Assembly: GCA_027924645.1 (NCBI GenBank)
Contig: BSBN01001017.1
Location: 8,520,501 to 8,584,500 of the forward strand
From: Cunninghamia lanceolata
Taxonomy: Eukaryota; Streptophyta; Pinopsida; Cupressales; Cupressaceae
DNA: 64,000 bases
Direction of reading: 5' to 3'
In this document: positions 46,780 to 58,365 of the stretch, one piece after another
Numbering within the stretch: position 1 is the stretch's first letter
Layout of the letters: the number at the start of each line of letters is the position of its first letter
Position numbers and translations under genes: made by a program
Notes under the pieces: model-generated
The model's database searches: none
Seen by the model: the letters and a program-made list of their open reading frames with translations, nothing else
Told to the model about the DNA's origin: nothing

Positions 46780-49201
46780 TGTTGGTTATTTTCCCAGACT
46801 AGATGCTTATTCCTAGCAATCCTTACAAAATAGCCATCATTGATCAATAGGATTCCCGGGCTAGGGGCCAACAGTATAGGAGATAGACTCTATAAATATC
46901 TCATTTTCTTCTTTAGGCTCTGCAGAACCAAGGGGAGTATTCCCTATTCAACATCTATAAAATGCATCTATGTATTTGCTGGGATGTTGACACAAAGTAG
47001 ATAAATCCTCTATTAAGCAAACCAAAACTATGAGATAAGTGCAAAGGGGCTAGCTTTGGGCCTATGTTCAGTTGTAGACAGAGGATTTTGGATCCTAAAA
47101 CTACTTCTAATGTCCTAAAAGGTTTGTTTATGAAGTTTGAGTTTGATTTATATTTGGATGCAAAACTAGGACCTAGAGTGTAACCTCAATGCAACGCTAG
47201 ATTGGTGCCTATCCAGGGCTCAGAGTCAGTAGACATACACATGTGAATGGTCAGCATAAAGATGTATGAAAGACTGGGCATCAAGGGGATTTTATTATAT
47301 CTGCCTTATAGATATCTCCCAAAATAGAGTGTTTAGTCATTCACACTTAGCGGAATCCCTGCTACAACATATTTTCTTAATGATTAATCTAAAACTTTTA
47401 ATTTGTCCCTTGAACAAAGGTAGGAGATTAAACATTCAATACAGAAAACCCATATTCCTAAATCATAAATAACCCTTAGTTATTTAGACTCAAAAGAAAA
47501 TACAGCCACAACTTGGAGACAAATGATTAAACACATGCAATCAGTGCATTTCTCATATAAAACAACATGAAACCAGTTAAATTATGCATGAAACACACAA
47601 CATGAGACTCATAAACTCACAGAACTTTCAAGATAGGGCCACCAACTAAGTTGTATTGTATCACAGAGCCAAACGTTTGTCCAGTTTTCAACAACAAAAG
47701 AGTAACACAGTTTGCTTTTTATAGCAAAACTATGAACTTAGCAAAATTAATTACAAGGCAAAGTCAAAATTTCCCGTCAGATACACTGCACTAGAAATGG
47801 TGCTCAAAATAATAAATAAAACAGGGGACAAAACATGGGGAAACAAAAGAAGGACGAGGAGTAGCTGAGCTCGAGCCTTGTGCCACCGCTGAAAGGCTTT
47901 CATCGTGAACCTGGTACTTGGCCGTTCATCCATCGGCCCATGCTTGTTTGCAATCCTGCCATAAATGCTCAACCACCGGCAGCTATAGTCAACATCTGCA
48001 GTAGCACATCACTAAAGTTTTCCCGCTCGAAACATGACTGCAGACACAAAGAAAAAACCATCGTCGAGGGTTCAAAACTCGACCGTTGATCTGAAAACCC
48101 ACCACCAAGATCAACAATCCCAAAATATGTGTGAAGAGCCACCAACCAATGAAATCATGCCACGCAGGCACCCTATGATTCTATCGCTGGCCTTTCACAC
48201 CTTTATTTTGCCCTTTTCGCCTTGTATATGTATGCCCAAAAGCATATACAAACACCTTATATACAAGTCAGACCTCAAATTTTATTAGAACAATTTGAGG
48301 ATCGGCTCAAATCCGGCTTGTATGCCTTTTACCACACATCGGCTTATATATCAGCATATACAAGTGCTTTATACAACTCATGGACACCAAATTTCATTTA
48401 TTGCACCTTATTCCTCCATCGCGTCCGGATTGCATGTCTCCCCTTTTATATATCGGCCTGTATATGCAAACATACAAATCCCCCAACATACAAGCAAGGA
48501 ATCTTTTAGGATATGCGATATAGATTCCCTCTTGTATGTCACCAATGTATGTCAAACATACATTCAACCTTGTATCTGCCTCTCCTGTACGCCGAATATA
48601 CAAACCTGTTTGTATATGCCCGCGGGCTCTACCACATGTATCTCCTGCTACTTTGTATGTTGCCGAATATACAAGGCCCCATGTATCTTTTCATTGTATG
48701 TGCTGGCGATGAACCTTTACACTGTAGCAGATGTATATTGGGCCTCCTTGTATATTTTTCATTACATATGACCCAGTGTATATTGACATACATTCATTCC
48801 TGCACATACAAACATAGGATCTTCTACAAAATATTCCTCAATGTATCTTCCACCTTGAACCCGTTATGCAATTGAAAATGCATACAAGTGCAGAATATTC
48901 CCGGGAGTGTTGCAAAAGATTCCACTAATGTATATCTAACCCGATATACATTAAAACATGCATATAACTCAAATTTTCAACATTTTATGGAAGCTGATTA
49001 AGATTTCACAAGCCCGCCTACATGCAACTTGCATTTACATATACAAGACTTAACATTTTTCATGAGTGCAACAGGAAAAGGTAGTAAAACACTCAATGTA
49101 GATGGAGGAACAATTTAAACTAGGGCACTAAGGGTTTAAAGAAACACACGCAGGAATCTACAAACTCAAATCAAAACCCAAATCCCAGGTGAACACCACC
49201 A
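46780..49201 (-). repeat. Element E 3' LTR
   Basis: 2,422 bp, collinear with 55941-58360, with small indels (for example CAA near 47695). The TATA box is at 47715-47723. The heptamer-rich stretch is at about 48220-48960. Confidence 0.92.
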
Positions 49202-49358
49202 GTGGCTCCGACTGGGGACGTGCAGACACAAGACTGCAGCGAGAACCAAGCAACTCTGGGACAGACTAGACAAAACCCAAAACTCAAAACATGACTGACT
49301 ATACAGGGCATGTACAAAATATTTACATTTAGTTTACAACATGCACAGAAGATAACCC
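49202..49358 (-). other. Element E 3' untranslated region with PBS-complement-like end
   Basis: 157 bp between the stop codon and the 3' LTR. No typical polypurine tract was found. The last bases in element sense are ACGTCCCCAGTCGGAGCCAC, close to the reverse complement of the element's own PBS. Confidence 0.6.
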
Positions 49359-50498
49359 TTATAAGAAGTAAAGCTTCAGGAACTGACCGTGCACTGGTAA
49401 TTCCAACAATTCACCACTTAGGGCCTGGAGAAAGTAAGAATCTCCTCCATGAATGTCTCTAATTTGATACGGGCCCACCCACAAGGGCTCAAATTTACCG
49501 TGTTTGCCCTTATCCTGGTTCCTTGCATTCCATACAAGAACCAAATCACCTCTGTAAAACTTTCTTTCTGTAGTTCTCTTATCAAACAGATATTTTACCC
49601 TTTCCTATCTTTTGATGTTTGTTTTCTGTGCCTTCCTTCTCACTTCATCTAGTGCAACCAGCTAATTGATTCTTTCAGTCATTGGATCTCTGATCTCCTC
49701 CATGTTTTCTTGTATGAATTTGTAAATTGGCAAAAAGTTGTTTACAGGCAATTTAGCCAGTACACCATATACTAATTCAAAAGGAGATCCTCCAGTTACT
49801 TTCTTGACTACTATTCTATCAGCCCACAATGCCATTTTCAGCTTTGAATCCCAAGCCCTTTCATTTTTACCTACCATTCTCTTTACACTCTTCATGAGGC
49901 TTTTGTTACTCGACTCAACCTGACCGTTTCCATGTGGGTGATATGGTGATGCATGTAACAAATTAATTCCATAATTACTGCAAAAATTAGTAAATTCACC
50001 AGACCTGAAGCACATAGCATTATCTGTGACTAATTTTACTAGTAATCCAAATCTAATAATAATATTTTCCAGAATAAAATCCATCACCACTTTGCTGGTA
50101 GCTCTCTTGGTCGGGATGGCCTCGATCCATTTGGTGAAATAATCAGTGGCAACTAGAATCCAACTGTGCCCTCCACTTGATATTTCTGAGATTTCCCCTA
50201 TAAAATCAATTCCCCATTGCTGAAATGGAGCTTTTACAGTTACAATCTTAAGGGGCAATGCACCTTCGTATTTTAGCCTTCTTGAGAACCTCTGACAAGG
50301 ATCACACCTTCTTACCATTCTATGTGCATTTAAGAAAAGAGTTGGCCACCGATAGCTTGCTCTGAGAATTTTATGGGCTGTTGTTTGGCCAGCATAATGT
50401 CCACCACATACTCCACTGTACATGTCATTTAGAATGCCCCTGGCCTGATCCTCATCCACACATCTAAGTAATACACCATCATAATTTCTCCAATACAA
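49359..50498 (-). pseudogene. pol: Element E integrase
   Basis: It is open for 278 codons. The zinc region HYAGQTTAHKILRASYRWP ... CDPCQRFSRR is followed by the core WGIDFIGEI, VKLVTDNAMCF and GNGQVESSNKS (D, D, E intact). After TAG at 49662 and near 49601 the C-terminal part continues: RGDLVLVWNARNQDKGKHGK, FEPLWVGPYQI, ending HGQFLKLYFL with TAA at 49359-49361. It is the best preserved integrase of the window. Confidence 0.93.
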
Positions 50499-51254
50499 CT
50501 CTTCTTGAATAATCGTTTATTTAATAGCTTGCAGCTTCAGGGTTCTTTTCTGATTGTCATTGAGGTGGGAAGGACAGTTAAAATTCTGCAAATAATGTCC
50601 TACGTCCTTATACCATTCAAAAGTTGACATGTTTATATCTTCATTATGTACTGTATTCACTTGGCATGCCTCTAGATTTGATTGTGTCATCAATTTTGCC
50701 AAACCTTGTCCTCTTACCAACTTTGTGATTTGTATTTTAACGTTGAACTCCTGCAGTTTGTTTATCCACCTGCATCTTCTTCTAGTTACCTCATGCTGAG
50801 TAAATATATCTTTGACTACTGCATGAGGCACATATGCAATTACTTGTGAGCCTACCAAATAGGGCCTGAAGCTCTTGACTGCTCTGACCAATGCATACGC
50901 CTGCTTCTCCATTATATCATACTTTAATTTAGCAGCCTGCAATGACCTACTAAAGAAAGCTATAGGCTGTTCAAACCCTTCTTCATTTTTTTGCAATAGG
51001 CATGTAGCAATAGTATGGAAAGAAGCAAATGAAAACAATTGAAATGGCCTAGAAAAATCTGGAGATTTTAAAATAGGAGCCATCTTTATTGCCTCCTTTA
51101 TGTCTTGAAATGATTTGGTTGCTTCATCTTCCCATTTGACAATTGCATTCTTCTTCAGCATTTTAGAGATCTCCCTGGTGGTCTCTACAAAATTAGGAAC
51201 AAATCTCCTAACAAAATTAATCTGTTTAAAGAAGGACTGAACACCTTTTACCAT
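50499..51254 (-). pseudogene. pol: Element E retroviral-type RNase H
   Basis: VKGVQSFFKQINFVRRFVPN is the RT connection. WEDEATKSFQDIKEAIKMAP, SPDFSRPFQLFSFASFHTIA, EQPIAFFSRSLQAAKLKYD, IMEKQAYALVRAVKSFRPYL and QITKLVRGQGLAKLM follow. The stretch is open for 245 codons, then TAA at 50517, where relatives often have Tyr or Gln. Confidence 0.88.
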
Positions 51255-52399
51255 TTTAGGGATCTAGATTTTGTCAATTGCAGCTACCCTTTCAGGATCA
51301 ATCCTGACTCCATCCTTGGAAACAATGTGTCCAAGTAGTTTTCCTTCTACAACCCCAAAGGCACATTTCTTTGGGTTGAGTGAGATGCCATATTCCAATG
51401 CTCTAATGAAAATTTGCTCCAGGTGCATGCAATGCTGCTCCTCCCTTTTTGAATAAGCTGTCAAATCATCCTGATACACAGCCAAAATTGAATCAATCAA
51501 TCCTGCAAAAGCAACATCCATTGCCCTCTGAAATGTGGCACCTGCATTTGTCAATCCAAATGGCATCCTAATATATACATATGTTCCCCATGGAGTAGTG
51601 AAAGCAGTCTTCAACTGTTCTGATTCCTTCACTTTCACTTGATTGTATCTTGAGAATCCATCCATCATAGATAGAAGCTCACAGCCAGTCACCTTCTGCA
51701 ACATGGCCTCCATGTTTGGCAATGGATAATTGTCCTTCAAAGAAGACACATTTAAATTTCTAAAATCCACACAAAGTCTGATGTCACCATTCTTTTTTCT
51801 GACTGGGACAAGGTTAGACACCCAAGTTGAATGTCTGATAGGCATGATTATTCCATCCTCCCTAAGCTTCATGAGTTCTTCCTACATGTTAGGAGCTAAA
51901 GTTGGGTTGATAGGTCTTTGTCTTTGTCTGAACGGTTTAGCTCCAGGCTTCAAAGGGATTTCATGCTCGAACAAATCCTCTCTATAAGCTTTTAGGTCCT
52001 CATAAGACCAGGCAAAGACATGCTTGTACCTTCTTAGCAATGCAATCAGCATAATTCTGATATATGGTTTGAGCTGTTTGCCAATATATACCTTTTTGGG
52101 GGCTTGAGATGTCCCCAAATTTATCTCTTCTAAATCATTCTTGTTTGTTGGAGATGACTTTGTGATGAGTTGGTCCCTATTGTCAAAAGCTCTCTCTAAA
52201 GCAACTAGCCCTCTAGGGATTTTATTTATCTTTAGCTGAATTACTTCCTTCCCTAAGAGAGTTTCTTTTCCATCCACTACCTCTACAAAATTCTAAAAAT
52301 CCATTTCCTGGTTCTCATATTCATCAATACAATGCATAAATCTCAGTAAATCTTTATCATCATCAAATACTTGCCAACTGCATACATTATCTGGCACTG
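51255..52399 (-). pseudogene. pol: Element E reverse transcriptase
   Basis: IPLKPGAKPFRQRQRPINPT, MPIRHSTWVSNLVPVRKKNG, CVDFRNLNVSSLKDNYPLPN, MMDGFSRYNQVKV, MPFGLTNAGATFQRAMDVAF and AVYQDDLTAYSK are seen. The catalytic Tyr-Gln-Asp-Asp box (about 51465-51476) keeps both Asp. The final part GKLLGHIVSKDGVRIDPE is complete. Stops are TAG at 52293, 51882 and 51264 only; the frame is intact. The 5' third is a linker with no clear domain. Confidence 0.92.
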
Positions 52400-52859
52400 T
52401 AGGCCTGAGTTTGATCTCAACATCGGTAACATCTGATAGAGTTATATCATCTAGCCTTATAGCTACATTAGCTAGAAAATCTGCCCTGACATTCTTTGAT
52501 CTCTCTATCCAGTTTATTGAAAATGCATCAAACAATTCAATTGTATCCCAAACAACATGCTTATATTGTTTTAACCTCTTATTCTTTGATGCATATTTAT
52601 CTCTAACTTAGGAAACAACAAGCTCTAAATCACCAAACACCTTGAGCATCTTAATTTCATACTTCAAAGCTACATTCAATCCTAACAGCAGAGCCTCATA
52701 CTCTACAACATTGTTTGTATAGGCAAACTTCAACAAGAAAGATAATTTGAAAAGCTTACCAGCTGGAGACAGAAAAACAATCCCATCTCCTGAGCCTTCC
52801 TTTGAACAAGCTCCATCAAAATACATTGTCCATAGACCCTGTTGATCCAATTCTTGAAT
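52400..52859 (-). pseudogene. Element E archaeal-type RNase H (upstream of RT)
   Basis: LWTMYFDGACSKEGSGDGIV, YTNNVVEYEALLLGLNVAL, KVFGDLELVVS and WIERSKNVRADFLANVA give the Asp, Glu, Asp and last Asp of the second RNase H. It lies between protease and RT, as in C, but unlike D. One TAA (52608) stands where C has Gln (ELVVRQVRG). Confidence 0.85.
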
Positions 52860-53972
52860 GTAAATATTTTCCTCTTTATCTCCTTTATCATCTAAGACAA
52901 CCCTGAAGTTATCACAGTCAGTATTCACAAAACATATATGTTCCTCTGATTCTTGATTCTCTACTGTCTCTGATGATCTTTCCTCCCTGATCAGTTTGGC
53001 ATTCCTACCATTCATAGGGATCATGGCGTATGACAGATCTAATTGCATACTTCCACCAATCAACATTGCCCACCTTCTTGACATCAACATGCCATACTGT
53101 GGCTTGATATCAACAACTATTATGTTCATCTTGTAGGTTTTCTTTGGATATGCTGCCAGTTTGAAATCAACATCTTTCATAATTCCAATGACATGTACCT
53201 CCCTAGCATCCATTGCATAGCACTTCCCACATGCCTTATCTATCTTTAACCCAGCTTGCTGCATGATGGCCAAAGGCATGATATTTGTTGATGCTCCTGA
53301 ATCAAGCATACAATTCTTAATTACTTTTCCATTTATAACAAGGGAGACATAAAATGGTTCCACTTGTGAAGGGCATTTTGTCATGGTCATCCCCAGGTAT
53401 ACCTCAGGAACTTCATCTTCATCAATGTACAAGGCTTGTTTCTTACCCTGAGGTTCATCACTCATCTTGGCTTGACAAGGCACACCTGAAATTAGAGATA
53501 CTACCTTATTTTTGAATTCTTCCACTTTCATTAGCTCCATCAGTGGAACAGAGACTTTTATCTGAGATAAAACCTGGGTTATGTCAAATGGAGCATAATT
53601 TTGAATAACAGTTGTAGCTTGCTCCACCGTTTTACCTCTATCCTGAGATGATCTAGCTTTAGTTTTTATGGCTCCTTGACTGTCATTCTTGCTTTGAGAA
53701 TTCCTACTTTGATCCTCAACCTGGGGAATTGTGTCTTCTACTTTTTGAGAATTATAACTTGTTTTTTGCTTAAAACCTTGTTTATTATTGTTCCATTGTT
53801 TCTTATATGTTTTAGTCCCCTTATAATTTTGCACTGGTTGGCTCACAAAAGTGTTCTCTGGTCGAGGTGTACCACTTACCTGAGCTTTACCCCTGAGATT
53901 GTAATTACTTTTGACTTGAGCTACTGCTACTACTATGAGGGCTCTAATTTCTTTATCTGAAGGTCTCCTCAA
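52860..53972 (-). pseudogene. pro: Element E aspartic protease region
   Basis: After a Lys/Gln-rich stretch comes NCMLDSGASTNIMP (53284-53320), the protease catalytic loop. KDVDFKLAAYPKKTYKMNII and YGMLMSRRWAMLIGG end the domain. The reading frame is open for 454 codons and runs straight into the aRNH, so this section has no stop. Function is inferred from the family. Confidence 0.88.
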
Positions 53973-55820
53973 ATTACTCAGGAAATTATGTGAATCCTAA
54001 GCGTAGGCATAACTGTCCTCTTCATCCTCATCATATGGGAACTATTGGCAGACTTGAATTTCATTATCTACACTTGCATTAGCATCATGAAAAGAGTATC
54101 CTCTATTTGTAGACAACATATTGACATTATCATCCTCCATGCAATGCGGCTCATTGCATTCATCACAGGCAACAACATTATTATATAGAGACTGAGAAAT
54201 CATACATTGTGACTGTGAATGAGGCATTTGGCAGATTATACACCATGGGGTGTCATTAACAATATTTATAGCTTTCTTCAAAGGATCAGGAGTTTCCTTT
54301 GTATTTTGAGCTCTTGGATTTGTATTGCAATGCGGGAGGACGGGTTTACCATCACGCCAATTAGTATGATACGGCATATCATGTAATGATGGTCTTCTTT
54401 CTTGCCTCTAGTAAACCTGCCTGTTAGGACCTATCCCCTTTTCATTTTTAGCTATTCTATAACTCAGGTCCTTAACAACATTTGTTAATTTATCTATTTT
54501 ATCCTCAGAAGTATATGCATTACCTTGGTTACTTTGAGATTTAGTGTTTGGATTTTCTAGAATTTTCACATCATCCCTTCTATTTGTCTTACCAGACGCC
54601 TTCCTATTATTTTCAATATTAGTTGCTATTTTGAACGTATCTCTGAGGCTGTGAGGTCCCTTGTCTCTTAATCCATAAGTTGTCTTGGCATCAAAAGCAT
54701 TTATGTACAACACTATGCACATAGGTTCATTAGGCCTCAAGTCCTGTGGCAATTTGTTCAATACCTTCATGAATCTAGCATTGAAATCAACAACTTGTTC
54801 ATTTGATCCTTTGGCAATGCCAGTGAATTCATTAATGAAGAAACTAGGATCAATTTTGTCACCATACTGTTCCTTGAATATTCTCCTGAAGTCATCCCAT
54901 GATGAAATGCTTCTGTCAGGTAGACCTTTATACCATTCCTTGGCTTCATCAACTAAGGATTGCATGAATGATTTCATAAATACATCCTCATGCTCAACCT
55001 CAAAGTTGTCCATGATATTCTGAAAAGCTTTTAAATGGTCTTCACCTGATACAGTATTATTTCCTAAAAATTTAAGCACTTGCAGCCTCACATGTTTGTC
55101 AATAGGATTTGGATAACTAGGAATGCCATAAAAAACTAACTGCCTGAATCTGTCCAGCTGCATTGGCTATCTACCAAATTGAATAGCATCTGCATTTCTA
55201 TTTGCATTATGATTTCTTACATTATTTAATGGAGCTCTTATGTTATTATGTGTGTTCTGTCTTTGATCATTGTGCTGATCCTATACTTCATTCCTGTGTT
55301 GATTTCTTTGCATATCTGCATTGCCAAGGGTAGGAACTGAATCATTCTAAGCAACTCTCAGAGCTTGCACTTTCTATCTCATGTCATCTTTGATCTTTAC
55401 TGCTTACAGATATTCTAATTCTGCCCTTAAGCTCTTAATTTCATCGGCTAGTTCCTCCTCTCTGGGCATAGAAGAGGAGGGTTTTATCACATTTTGATCA
55501 TCATTATCTTCATCCCTTGGAGACTCAACCTCTTCAAATCTATCACTAGGATCCAAGAAAGGGCGTTCTTGAAAAAATTCTGACCTTATTCTCAGAGCAC
55601 CACCCTGCTGTCTTTCATATACATTCTGGATTTCAGCCTCTGTGTTTGAAAAACAAGGTATTGTTAGCTCTGAGGATCCTAGATTCTCCTGAATAAATTC
55701 ATTTTTTCTAGGTTTAGGAGAACCATCTTGACTGGCTCGAACAGTCCCTTTTTTCCTATACATCATTTTTATGGGTAACTCTTCAAACAGAGTATTACAC
55801 TGGGATCTTCTCTCTTGCAT
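53973..55820 (-). pseudogene. gag: Element E gag
   Basis: It starts at 55820 in ATG (MQERRSQCNTLFEELPIK), 97 bp after the PBS. An acidic N-terminal part is followed by the gag core (LDRFRQLVFYGIPSYP, DEAKEWYKGLPDRSISSWDD, FRRIFKEQYG, VVDFNARFMKVLNKLP). Near 54250 a variant zinc knuckle C-x2-C-x3-H-x4-C (CIICQMPHSQSQC) is seen, with a second Cys pair (CDECNEPHC) after it. In-frame stops are TAA at 55404, four TAG between 55403 and 55164, and TAG at 54408, 54042 and near 53999, all at likely Gln codons. Confidence 0.88.
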
Positions 55821-55917
55821 ACAAATTTTTACTTTACCGGTTGGGAGATTGGTTCGGAGTCACCACCTATTACTAGGAATTGTTTTCCTTTTGGAATTTG
55901 GGTTCTTTTACAAGTAT

Positions 55918-55935
55918 TCCCCAGCAGAGTCGCCA
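55918..55935 (-). other. Element E primer binding site (Arg tRNA type)
   Basis: TGGCGACTCTGCTGGGGA in element sense, 5 bp after the LTR end. It closely matches the Arg-tRNA PBS known for plant Ogre/Tat elements. Confidence 0.88.
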
Positions 55936-55940
55936 AAATC

Positions 55941-58360
55941 TGTTGGTTATTTTCCCAGACTGGATGCTTATTCCCAGTAATCCCTACAAAATAGCCATCA
56001 TTGATCAACAGGATTCTTGGGCCAAGGGCCAACAGTATAGGAGATAGACTCTATAAATATCTCCTCTTCTTCTTTAGGCTCTGAAGAACCAAGGGGGTAT
56101 TCCCTATTGAACATCTATAAAATGCATCTATGTATTTTCTGGGATGTTGACACAAAGTAGATAAATCCTCTATTAAGCAGACCAAAACTGTGAGATAAGT
56201 GCAAAGGGGCTAGCTTTGGGCCTATGTTCAGTTGTAGATAGAGGATTTTGGATCCTAAAACTACTTCTAATGTCCTAAAAGGTTTGTTTATGAAGTTTGA
56301 GTTTGATTTATATTTGGATGCAAAACTAGGACCTGGAGTGTAACCTCAATGCAAGGCTAGATTGGTGCCTATCCAGGGCTCGGAGTCAGTAGACATACAC
56401 ATGTGAATGGTCAGCATAAAGATGTACCAAAGACTGGGTATCAAGGGGATTTTATTATATCTGCCTTATAGATATCTCCCAAAACAGAGTGTTTAGTCAT
56501 TCATACTTAGCGGAATCCCTGCTGCAACATATTTTCTTAATGATTAATCTGAAACTTTTAATTTATCCCTTAAACAAAGGTAGGAGATTAAACATTCAAT
56601 ATAGAAAACCCATATTCCTAAATCATAAATAACCTTAGTTATTTAGACTCAAAAGAAAATACAGCCACAACTTGGAGACAAATGATTAAACACATGCAAT
56701 CAGTGCATTTCTCATATAAAACAACATGAAACCAGTTAAATTATGCATGAAACACACAACATGAGACTCATAAACTCACAGAACTTTCAAGACAGGGCCA
56801 CCAACTAAGTTGTATTGTATCACAGAGCCAAAAGTTTGTCCAGTTTTCAACAACAACAAAAGAGTAACACAGTTTACTTTTTATAGCAAAACCGTGAACT
56901 CAGCAAAATTAATTACAAGGCAAAGTCAAAATTTCCTGTCAGATACACAGCACCAGAAATGGTGCTCAAAATAATAAATGAAACAGGGGACAAAACATGG
57001 GGAAACAAAAGAAGGATGAGGAGTAGCTGGGCTCGAGCCCTGTGCCACCGCTGAAAGGCTTTCATCGTGAACCTGGTACTTGGCTGTTCATCCATCGACC
57101 CATGCCTGTTTGCAATCCTGCCATAAATGCTCAACACCGATAGCTACAGTCGATATCTGCAGTAGCACATCATTGAAGTTTTCCTGCTCGAAATATGATT
57201 GCAGACACAGAAAAAACCATCGCTGAGGGTTCAAAACCCGACCGTCGATCTGAAAACCCACCGCCAAGATCAACGGTCCCAAAATATGTGTGAAGAGCCA
57301 CCAGCCAACAAAATCGTGCCACACAGGCACCCCATGATTCTATCGCTGGTCTTTCGCACCTTTATTTTGCCCTTTTCGCCTTGTATATGCATGCCCAAAA
57401 GCATATACAAACACCTTATATACAAGTCAGACCTCAAATTTTATTAGAACAATTTGAGGATCGGCTCAAATCCAGCTTGTATCCCTTTTACCGCACATCG
57501 GCTTCTATATCAGCATATACAAGTGCTTTATACAACTCATGGATGCCAAATTTCATTTATTGCACCTTATTCCTCCATCGCGTCTGGATTGCATGTCTCC
57601 CCTTTTGTATATCGACCTGTATATGCAAACATACAAATCCCCCAACATACAAGCAAGGAATTTTTTATGATATGCGATATAGATTCCCTCTTGTATGTCG
57701 CCAATGTATGTCAAACATACATTCAACCTTGTATCTGCCTCTCCTGTATGCCAAATATACAAACGTGTTTGTATATGGCCACGGGCCCTACCACATGTAT
57801 CTCCCGCTACTTTGTATGTTGCCGAATATACAAGGCCCCATGTATCTTTTCATTGTAAGTGCTGGTGATGAACCTTTACACTGTAGCAGATGTATATCAG
57901 GCCTTCTTGTATATTTTTCATTGCATATGACCTGGTGTATATTGACATACATTCATTCCTACACATACAAACACAAGATCTTCTACAGAATATTCCCTCA
58001 ATGTATCTTCCACCTTGAACCCGTTATGCAATTGAAAATACATACAAGTGCAGAATATCCTGGGAGTCTTGTGAAAGATTCCACTAATGTATATCTAACC
58101 TAATATACATTAAAACATGCATATAACTCAAATTTTCAACATTTTATGGAAGCCAATTAAGATTTCACAAGCCCACCTACATGCAACTTGCATTTGCATA
58201 TAGAAGACTTAACATTTTTCATGAGTGCAACTGGAAAAGGTGGTAAAACACTTCATGTAGATGGAGGAACAATTTAAACTAGGGCAGTAAGGGTTTGAAG
58301 AAACACACGCAGGAATCTACAAACTTGAATCAAAACCCAAATCCCCGGTGAACACCACCA
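55941..58360 (-). repeat. Element E 5' LTR
   Basis: 2,420 bp; in element sense it starts TGGTGGTGTTCACC and ends AATAACCAACA. The TATA box is at 56877-56885. The U3 part is dense in TTGTATA and TATACAA heptamers (about 57380-58110). Two short overlapping sense-strand ORFs (57330-57088 and 57137-56913) also exist in the other LTR, but I see no evidence that they are coding. Confidence 0.92.
56877..56885 (-). promoter_or_regulatory. Element E TATA box (5' LTR)
   Basis: GCTATAAAAAGTAAAC in element sense, about 0.93 kb before the LTR end. It is conserved in the 3' LTR at 47715-47723. Confidence 0.65.
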
Positions 58361-58365
58361 ACTTC

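Larger units (their letters stand above)
46780..58360 (-). mobile_element. Element E: Ty3/gypsy Tat-like retrotransposon inserted in the right C LTR
   Basis: 11,581 bp, flanked by the perfect target duplication ACTTC (46775-46779 and 58361-58365). LTRs are 55941-58360 (5') and 46780-49201 (3'), with an Arg-tRNA-type PBS. One gag-pol frame of 2,154 codons runs from 55820 to 49359 with no frameshift but about fifteen in-frame stops. The domain order is gag, protease, aRNH, RT, RH, IN. LTR divergence by eye is about 4-5%. Confidence 0.93.

Noticed and set aside
49201..49230. TGGCTCCGACTGGGGAC as a PBS of a plus-strand element
   Set aside because: Gag, protease, RT and integrase order, the real PBS at 55918-55935 and the 5' gag all show that E runs on the minus strand.
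48222..58103. Plus-strand ORFs of 84-240 codons within the E LTRs
   Set aside because: They are antisense to the element and follow the TTGTATA/TATACAA repeats; peptide composition is repeat-driven, with no domain.
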